Of a DNA stretch of 11,405 nt, positions 5,916 to 11,405 are shown piece after piece (position 1 is the first letter of the stretch; each line of letters starts with the position of its first letter). The position numbers were made by a program, and so were the translations under genes. The notes under the pieces are model-generated. The model did not search any database, was not told the DNA's origin, and saw only the letters and a program-made list of their open reading frames with translations. This stretch comes from JAZGAE01 sp036475545 (GTDB lineage: Bacteria; Pseudomonadota; Alphaproteobacteria; DATDPM01). Location: positions 1 to 11,405 of the forward strand of contig JAZGAE010000121.1 of assembly GCA_036475545.1 (NCBI GenBank), given 5' to 3'.

Positions 5916-8207
5916 TCACCACCCCCGATCCGCCGTCCACGGCCGCCTGCCTTGCCAGGCGCGCACCGTCTCGACCCGCACGTCGTCCGGATCCAGCCAC
6001 ACGGCGTGGCCGCCCTCGCGCCACAGGTCGAACCGGTCGATGACGCGCCGCGGTGAGGCACACGGAACCCTCACGGGGACCAGGCTCACCACCACCTCGG
6101 CGGTGCCGCAGTCCTCGGCAAGAGCCCGCCCGTCGTGAACGATCGCCACGGTCTGCCCGCGGGCCCCGTAGATACAACCCAGCGCGTCGCAGGCAAGCCG
6201 GCCATCGGGACTCGCCCCGCCCCAGGGCCAGGCCGCCGCCTCTTCTTGGCCGACGCGGCGCAACCATACTTGACCGCGAAACTTTCCCTTGCGCGTGGAA
6301 GACAGCGTCAGCGCGCCGTCTTCGCCCCGTACCGCCACGAGCTTCGCATCCCCGTCGACGAGGACGTCCGGGGGCCGGCTCAGCGGCACCGAGGCGAGGC
6401 CCGCCAAGATGAGGCCAAGGCCGAGGAAGCGCCACCGCCGCCGCCACAGGCCCAGCCACAGGCCGCCCAGGGCAACGAGGGCGATGCCCGAGACCGGCAT
6501 CGCCGATACCCGGACGACCGCGCCGGGCCAGGAGCTCACCACTTGCGCCACCGCGATCACCGCACCGACCCCCCAGCCCATCGGCGTCAGCGCCACCGCC
6601 TCGAGGCCGAACGGCATGAGCAGAAACGCGGCCATCGCCCACGGCATGATCCAGAGCGCGGTGATCGGCACCGCCGCGAGATTGGCGGCGAGCCCGTAAG
6701 CCGCGAAGCGGTTGAAGTGGTAAACGACGAAAGGCGCGGTGGCGAGGCTGGCGACGATCGTGGTGAGCGCGATGCCGGCCAAGTAGAGGCCGAAGCGCCG
6801 CCGCCATATTAGGTCCCCGTCGTCGGGCCCACGCAACCGCCCAGGCGCGCCGGGCGCCAGGCCTTTGCCCGCGACTTCCTCGTAGACGGCGACCAGAGCC
6901 ACGACCGCCGCGAACGACATTTGGAAGCTCGCGCCGAGAAGGCTCTCGGGCCTCAAGAACAGCACGATCAAGGCCGCCCATGCCACGACGCGCATGGAGA
7001 TCGCGGTGCGGTCGGCAACGACGGCAAGCAGCACCAGCGCGGCCATGGCGAACGCCCGTTGCGTCGGCACGGTGGCTCCGGTAATCGCGAGATAGGCGAA
7101 GGCCCCGGCCAGCGCCGCGACGGCCGCCCATTTCTTGATCGGGAAACGCAGCGCCGCCGCCGGAACCAGCGCCAGAAGCGCGCGCACGGAGAAGAACAGG
7201 ATGCCGGTGACGAGGCCGACGTGAAGCCCGGAAATGGCCAGCAGATGGGCCAGCCCCGATTCGCGCATGGCGGCGATCGCCCTCTCGGGAATGGCGCCGC
7301 GCTCCCCCGTCATCAGGGCCGCCGCCACGGCCCCCTCGGCACCGCCGATGGAGGCGCGCACCCGAGTGGCGATCTCGTGGCGCAGGCCGGGAAGCCACAG
7401 CCGCCAGGATTCCCCCGCCGCTCCGAGGTCGCCCGCCGCGACGTCGCCCACCCCGGCGTCGATCCCTCGTTCGTCCGCCGGCGCGACCTCCGCGCCTTGC
7501 CCCGCGTAAGGCCGGTCCACGCGCGCCGGGCCGAGGGAGAAGCCGACCGCGCCGATCCGCTGGAAGAAGGCATGGCGCTGAAAGTCGAACGCGCCCGGCG
7601 CGGCAGGGGCCGGCGGCCGCCGCAACACCGCGCGCATCGCGACCCAGTCCCCCACGTTGAGCGCCGGCCTATCGCCGCTCAGCCGGACGCGAACCGTTGC
7701 AGGCGTCGCGTCCCGTGCCAGACCGTCGGCGGAGACCTGCTCCAGAATCACCCGCCGCCCCCTGGCGAGCTCTTCGAGATAGGCGATCCGGCCGCGGACC
7801 TGGGTGGGGCCGAGACGCTTCTCCAGGATTGGAGCCGCCACCTGGATGGTGCGCACCGCCGCCACCGTGACGCCGACGCCCATGAGTGCGGCGGCGAACC
7901 CGGCCGCGACCAAGGCCGGCCGGCCCCGCTCACCGCGGGTGCCTGCGACTACGAGGGCTGCCCCAGCCAGCGCGGCGGCGAGGCCCGGCCACAGCGGCGG
8001 CTCCCAGGGGAAGAGGAAATAGAGCGCGATTCCGAGACCGATGCCCACCGGAAGCCACAGCAACCAGCGCTCTCGCTCCGCCGCGAGATTTGCGGATAGC
8101 CAGGCGCCGAGGCGGGCCCCGGCGCCGGCCACCGCTTGCCTTAGGGCCGCGGGCCTAAGAACCCGTGCCGCAAGGGAGCGCGGCCTCGAAGACCCGGCGC
8201 CGCTCAC
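5916..8207 (-). CDS. comEC: ComEC/Rec2-family DNA-uptake channel
   Basis: A polytopic inner-membrane protein of 763 residues, of the family that passes single-stranded DNA into the cytoplasm during natural transformation. Order: hydrophobic segments at about 48-68, 74-90 and 98-118; a soluble region (about 130-230) of the ComEC N-terminal (DUF4131-like) type, with GRI, LEQV and LNVGDWV; an acidic low-complexity stretch 231-268; then the Competence domain (about 290-560) with the hallmark GLAHLLAISGLHVGLV (318-333), PTQRA (381-385) and SFQMSFAAVVALV (427-439). The C-terminal region (about 615-763) occupies the place of the metallo-beta-lactamase-like domain, but I see no HxHxDH metal motif, a degeneration common in alphaproteobacteria. 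It starts at GTG (8207-8205) with a weak AAAGGC upstream; an internal start is possible. Whether this organism is transformable cannot be told from this gene alone. Confidence 0.9.
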   Translation of the reverse strand: MSGAGSSRPRSLAARVLRPAALRQAVAGAGARLGAWLSANLAAERERWLLWLPVGIGLGIALYFLFPWEPPLWPGLAAALAGAALVVAGTRGERGRPALVAAGFAAALMGVGVTVAAVRTIQVAAPILEKRLGPTQVRGRIAYLEELARGRRVILEQVSADGLARDATPATVRVRLSGDRPALNVGDWVAMRAVLRRPPAPAAPGAFDFQRHAFFQRIGAVGFSLGPARVDRPYAGQGAEVAPADERGIDAGVGDVAAGDLGAAGESWRLWLPGLRHEIATRVRASIGGAEGAVAAALMTGERGAIPERAIAAMRESGLAHLLAISGLHVGLVTGILFFSVRALLALVPAAALRFPIKKWAAVAALAGAFAYLAITGATVPTQRAFAMAALVLLAVVADRTAISMRVVAWAALIVLFLRPESLLGASFQMSFAAVVALVAVYEEVAGKGLAPGAPGRLRGPDDGDLIWRRRFGLYLAGIALTTIVASLATAPFVVYHFNRFAAYGLAANLAAVPITALWIMPWAMAAFLLMPFGLEAVALTPMGWGVGAVIAVAQVVSSWPGAVVRVSAMPVSGIALVALGGLWLGLWRRRWRFLGLGLILAGLASVPLSRPPDVLVDGDAKLVAVRGEDGALTLSSTRKGKFRGQVWLRRVGQEEAAAWPWGGASPDGRLACDALGCIYGARGQTVAIVHDGRALAEDCGTAEVVVSLVPVRVPCASPRRVIDRFDLWREGGHAVWLDPDDVRVETVRAWQGRRPWTADRGW

Positions 8208-8220
8208 CGCGCAAACGCCT

Positions 8221-8248
8221 TTGCCGGCCGGCCGGGGCCTGTGATAAA
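8221..8248 (+). promoter_or_regulatory. Candidate gltX promoter
   Basis: TTGCCG (8221-8226) and GATAAA (8243-8248), each matching four of six consensus bases, are 16 bp apart in the 93-bp gap between the divergent comEC and gltX starts. Initiation near 8255 would leave about 46 nt of leader before the gltX ATG. The elements are weak, and TG at the usual extended -10 position is not present. Confidence 0.4.
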
Positions 8249-8300
8249 TACCTGCGTCCCTCGCGCCGTTCGCGGCTTTTCCTGTATCGCCTCTTGCATC

Positions 8301-9722
8301 ATGACCGTCATAACTCGATTCGCTCCCTCACCGACCGGTTTCCTGCACCTCGGCGGCGCCCGCACGGCGCTTTTCAACTGGCTGTACGTCCGCCATCACG
8401 GCGGCCGGTTCCTGCTCAGGATTGAGGATACCGATCGGGCGCGTTCCACCAAAGAGGCGATCGCGGCCATTCTCGATGGGCTCGCGTGGCTCGGGCTCGA
8501 CCACGACGGCGAGGTCGCCTACCAGTCCGCCCATGCGGTGCGCCACGCCGAGGTCGCCCAAAGGCTCCTTGCCCAAGGCATGGCCTACCATTGCTTCTGC
8601 ACCCCGGAAGAGCTCGCGGAGATGCGCGAGAAGGCCAAGGCGGAGGGCCGTCCGGTGCGTTACGATGGCCGTTGGCGCGACCGCGACCCCGCGGAGGCCC
8701 CGCCGGGCGTGCCGCCCGTGGTCCGTTTCAAGGCTCCTCGTGAGGGCGAGACGGTGATCCGCGACCTGGTCCAGGGCGAGGTCCGGACCGCCAACGACCA
8801 GCTCGACGACATGGTGTTACTGCGCGCCGACGATACGCCGACCTATATGCTGTCGGCGGTCGTCGACGACCACGATATGGGCATCACCCATGTCATCCGC
8901 GGCGACGATCACCTGACCAATGCTTTCCGGCAAACCCAGTTGTTCAAGGCGCTTGGCTGGAAGATCCCGGAATTCGCCCACATCGGCCTGATCCATGGCC
9001 CGGACGGGGCCAAGCTTTCCAAGCGCCATGGGGCCTTGGGCGTGGAGGCGTATCGCGAGATGGGGTTCCTGCCCGAGGCGATGTGCAACTACCTGTTGCG
9101 GCTGGGCTGGAGCCACGGAGACGACGAGATCATCTCCACCGAGCAGGCGATCGCCTGGTTCGATCTCGACGCCATCGGCCGGGCCGCCCCCCGTTTCGAC
9201 CTCGTCAAACTCACGAGCCTCAACGGCCACTACCTGCGCGCGGCCGACGCCCCGCGCCTGGTGGATCTGATCGCCCCGCGGCTGGTGCCGGTGCTGGGAC
9301 GCGAGCCCGCCGGGCCCGAGCGCGAACGGCTGGCCCAGGCCATGGGAAGCTTAAAGGAACGTGCGAAGACACTTGTAGAACTTGCTGATAACGCGGCATT
9401 TTACGTGCGCAATCGGCCGATCCCCTTGAGCGAGGCCGCGGCCGCCGTTGTGGATAAGGAGGCGCGGGCCCGGCTGGCGCGCCTTCGCCCTCGCCTCGCC
9501 GAAGCCGGGGACTGGACCGAGGCGGCGCTGGAGGAAGCGGTGCGCGGCTTCGCGGAAGCGGACGGGCTCAAGCTGGGCCAAGTAGCCCAGCCCTTGCGCG
9601 CGGCGCTCACAGGAGCGACAATATCCCCAGGAATCTTCGAGGTAATGCGGATCCTCGGGCGGGACGAGGTTTTAGGACGCCTCGACGACATCCGCCAGCC
9701 CGCAAAGCGCCAGCCGGCTTAG
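8301..9722 (+). CDS. gltX: Glutamyl-tRNA synthetase
   Basis: The enzyme charges tRNA-Glu with glutamate in the cytoplasm. In alphaproteobacteria lacking GlnRS it may also misacylate tRNA-Gln for GatCAB amidation; this is inference. It is 473 residues, normal length. The class I Rossmann domain has the HIGH-type signature HLGG at 16-19 (FAPSPTGFLHLGG) and the KMSKS-type loop KLSKR at 238-242, followed by the helical anticodon-binding region. Of the zinc site known in E. coli GluRS, Cys98 and Cys100 remain, but positions 125 and 127 are Trp and Asp. The start is set by the family N-terminus MTVITRFAPSPTG. No Shine-Dalgarno is visible before it, and an in-frame GTG at 8241 would add 20 unrelated residues. 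Codon use in two stretches of the C-terminal third (9349-9412, 9609-9680) is more AT-rich than in the rest. Confidence 0.96.
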   Translation: MTVITRFAPSPTGFLHLGGARTALFNWLYVRHHGGRFLLRIEDTDRARSTKEAIAAILDGLAWLGLDHDGEVAYQSAHAVRHAEVAQRLLAQGMAYHCFCTPEELAEMREKAKAEGRPVRYDGRWRDRDPAEAPPGVPPVVRFKAPREGETVIRDLVQGEVRTANDQLDDMVLLRADDTPTYMLSAVVDDHDMGITHVIRGDDHLTNAFRQTQLFKALGWKIPEFAHIGLIHGPDGAKLSKRHGALGVEAYREMGFLPEAMCNYLLRLGWSHGDDEIISTEQAIAWFDLDAIGRAAPRFDLVKLTSLNGHYLRAADAPRLVDLIAPRLVPVLGREPAGPERERLAQAMGSLKERAKTLVELADNAAFYVRNRPIPLSEAAAAVVDKEARARLARLRPRLAEAGDWTEAALEEAVRGFAEADGLKLGQVAQPLRAALTGATISPGIFEVMRILGRDEVLGRLDDIRQPAKRQPA

Positions 9723-9804
9723 ATTTGGCGCCCGCAGGGCGATATATCCGCAACGATTTCCTAACCAGGGACGGGCATCATAGGGAACGGGTTCAACGCG
9801 ACAC

Positions 9805-9810
9805 GGAGGT
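9805..9810 (+). promoter_or_regulatory. Strong ribosome binding site deciding the gltA start
   Basis: GGAGGT, a near-complete anti-16S match, ends 7 nt before the ATG at 9818. It is the strongest such site in the window. It rules against the longer in-frame reading from 9725, which begins just past the gltX stop and has no homology-like N-terminus. Confidence 0.85.
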
Positions 9811-9817
9811 GTTTGTC

Positions 9818-11149
9818 ATGAGCCAGCAACGTTCAGCCCAGGCGCTGCAGGCGTCCGGCGATACCGTCACGCTCATCGATAACCGGACGGGCAAACGGTT
9901 CGAACTGCCGATTCTCGACGGCACCCGCGGGCCCAGCGTCATCGACGTCCGTCGTCTCTACGCCGAGACCGGATACTTCACCTTCGATCCCGGCTACACC
10001 TCTACGGGAACCTGCGAGTCCGGCATCACCTTTATCGACGGCGAGGCCGGCATCCTCATGCACCGCGGCTATTCCATCGAAGATCTCGCCGAACACAGCG
10101 ACTTCATGGAGGTCTGTCACCTGCTCCTGTACGGCGAGTTGCCGACCCCGGAGGAGAAGGTCAAGTTCGAGCGCGACATCACCATGCACACCATGGTCCA
10201 CGAGCAGATCAACTACTTCTTCCGGGGCTTCCGCCGCGACGCCCATCCCATGGCGATCATGGTCGGCGTGGTCGGGGCGCTGTCGGCCTTCTATCACGAC
10301 AGCACCAACATCGATGACGAGCACCAGCGGATGGTGGCCTCGTACCGGCTGATCGCCAAGATGCCGACGATCGCGGCGATGGCCTACAAGTTTTCCGTCG
10401 GCCAGCCCTTCATGTATCCGCGCAACGACCTCAAGTATGCGGAGAACTTTCTGTACATGATGTTCGCCGTGCCCTGCGAGGAATACAGGATCAACTCGGT
10501 CGTAGCGCGCGCCATCGAGCGCATCTTCATCCTTCATGCCGACCACGAGCAAAACGCGTCGACCTCGACCGTGCGGATGGCCGGATCCTCGGGCGCCAAC
10601 CCTTACGCCTGCGTCGCGGCCGGGATTGCATCGCTTTGGGGCCCCGCCCACGGCGGCGCCAACGCGGCGGTTCTGCGGATGCTGCGCGAGATCGGAGCCA
10701 AGGAAAACATCCCCGAGTTCATCAAGCGGGCGAAGGACAAGGACGACCCCTTCCGTCTCATGGGCTTCGGCCACAGGGTGTACAAGAACTACGACCCCCG
10801 CGCGACCGTCATGCGCAAGACCTGTCACGAGGTTCTCGACGAACTCGGCATGAAAGGCGACCCGTTTTTCCAGCTCGCCTTGGAGCTGGAAAGCATCGCC
10901 CTCGACGACGAATACTTCGTCGAGCGGAAGCTCTTTCCCAACGTGGACTTCTATTCGGGCATCATCTTGAGGGCGCTGGGACTGCCGACCGACATGTTCA
11001 CGGTCATGTTCGCGATCGCGCGCACCGTGGGGTGGATCGCCCAATGGAAAGAGATGTGGGAGGATCCTAACCGCAAGATCGGGCGTCCGCGGCAGTTGTA
11101 CACCGGCTCTGTCGAACGCCCCTTTATACCCCTCCACGACCGCGTCTAG
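9818..11149 (+). CDS. gltA: Citrate synthase, type II (hexameric bacterial form)
   Basis: The enzyme condenses acetyl-CoA with oxaloacetate to citrate, the entry step of the TCA cycle. It is 443 residues, slightly longer than E. coli GltA (427). The N-terminal domain has the GTRGPSVIDVRRLY-type segment (35-48) and the FTFDPGYTSTGTCESGITFIDG region typical of the type II bacterial enzymes that are often inhibited by NADH. The catalytic residues are present: His243 in ADHEQNAST, His278 in GPAHGG, and Asp377 in NVDFYSG. One oddity is Ala283 where the family usually has Glu in GGANEA. The gene starts 95 nt after the gltX stop. This gap contains the Shine-Dalgarno but no clean promoter, so read-through from gltX or a non-consensus promoter is likely. 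No intrinsic terminator with a T-run follows. Confidence 0.97.
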   Translation: MSQQRSAQALQASGDTVTLIDNRTGKRFELPILDGTRGPSVIDVRRLYAETGYFTFDPGYTSTGTCESGITFIDGEAGILMHRGYSIEDLAEHSDFMEVCHLLLYGELPTPEEKVKFERDITMHTMVHEQINYFFRGFRRDAHPMAIMVGVVGALSAFYHDSTNIDDEHQRMVASYRLIAKMPTIAAMAYKFSVGQPFMYPRNDLKYAENFLYMMFAVPCEEYRINSVVARAIERIFILHADHEQNASTSTVRMAGSSGANPYACVAAGIASLWGPAHGGANAAVLRMLREIGAKENIPEFIKRAKDKDDPFRLMGFGHRVYKNYDPRATVMRKTCHEVLDELGMKGDPFFQLALELESIALDDEYFVERKLFPNVDFYSGIILRALGLPTDMFTVMFAIARTVGWIAQWKEMWEDPNRKIGRPRQLYTGSVERPFIPLHDRV

Positions 11150-11405
11150 AGCATAATCCGGTCAAGTTGAACTGACTGCGCCGGAGGAATTTCGTGCCGC
11201 GGGCAGGAGCGGGGCGAAGCACGCAGCGGTGCCACCGCGCGAGCTTTGCTACGAACCCGTGGCCGCGAAAGATCCCGGCCCTTCGGGTTGCGCCGGGGCG
11301 GGCGCCCGCGGCGTTGCGCCGCGTGGCCCGTTCCCCCCCCACCCCCATCCCCCCGCCCCCGGCGGATCGCCACGCCACCACGCCAAGCCCCCGATCCACC
11401 GGCCC
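11150..11405. other. Non-coding flank downstream of gltA, probable dispersed-repeat sequence
   Basis: No convincing gene is seen. It begins AGCATAATCCGGTCAAGTTG, which resembles one arm of the GAGCATGATCCGG-type intergenic repeats common in alphaproteobacteria (a resemblance from memory, not a search). TCCGG (11157-11161) and CCGGA (11181-11185) face each other around an imperfect palindrome TCAAGTTGAACTGA. Short dyads follow: CGGTG/CACCG at 11226-11236 and GCGGCG/CGCCGC at 11308-11322. A frame open to the window edge starts at GTG 11194 after GGAGGA (11183-11188), but its product is low-complexity Arg/Pro/Ala-rich sequence. Confidence 0.4.
11333..11360 (-). other. Potential G-quadruplex tract
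   Basis: The + strand reads C8-A-C5-AT-C6-G-C5. The reverse strand therefore has four G-runs of 5, 6, 5 and 8 with loops of 1, 2 and 1 nt, an ideal intramolecular G-quadruplex pattern. It lies about 180 bp past the gltA stop. Its role is unknown; it could hinder polymerases or simply be a homopolymer-prone stretch. Confidence 0.6.

Noticed and set aside
5821..7398. Second long reverse frame overlapping comEC
   Set aside because: Composition is Arg/Gly-rich with no membrane pattern or motifs, while the comEC frame carries the full family signature.
9833..11137. Long reverse frame opposite gltA
   Set aside because: It is antisense to an unmistakable citrate synthase and its product has no recognisable motif.
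11308..11322. Hairpin GCGGCG/CGCCGC as the gltA terminator
   Set aside because: The stem is perfect, but it lies about 160 bp past the stop and no T-run follows.
1..11405. A new defence, phage or secretion system
   Set aside because: Apart from the metal ATPase fragment, every complete gene belongs to a known core family, and no unexplained complete gene is left.

Overview
The window is a high-GC chromosomal segment. It most resembles an alphaproteobacterium of the Rhodospirillales/Rhodospirillaceae type. Three things point that way: the gene order trpG-trpD-trpC-moaC-moeA-lexA, then comEC (opposite strand), gltX and gltA; a LexA of the alphaproteobacterial form; and a GAAC-N7-GAAC SOS box at lexA. 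Most of it is ordinary core metabolism. I see no phage, CRISPR array, toxin-antitoxin pair, defence cluster or RNA gene.

Left edge (1-749). A gene on the reverse strand, cut by the window edge, encodes the N-terminus of a probable copper/silver P-type ATPase. It has a His-rich start followed by at least five tandem heavy-metal-binding modules. Upstream lies a MerR/CueR-type metal promoter (586-618), followed by a GC-rich untranslated leader. This is the least ordinary part of the window. The array shows a 315-bp higher-order duplication, which indicates recent expansion.

Centre (750-4893). trpG, trpD, trpC, moaC and moeA lie head to tail with gaps of at most 9 nt or with overlapping stop/start codons, so they probably form one operon. 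The products are the glutaminase subunit of anthranilate synthase, anthranilate phosphoribosyltransferase, indole-3-glycerol-phosphate synthase, and two molybdenum-cofactor enzymes. trpE, trpF, trpB and trpA are not in the window.

4894-8300. lexA has its own promoter (TTGACC-N17-TAGAAC) with an SOS box over the -10, so it should be autoregulated. It is followed, in convergent orientation, by a comEC/rec2-family DNA-uptake channel gene on the reverse strand.

8301-11149. gltX (glutamyl-tRNA synthetase) is transcribed divergently from comEC. gltA (citrate synthase) follows and has a strong Shine-Dalgarno sequence. The last 256 bases hold no convincing gene. They contain a sequence resembling a dispersed repeat and a C-rich tract whose complement has strong G-quadruplex potential.
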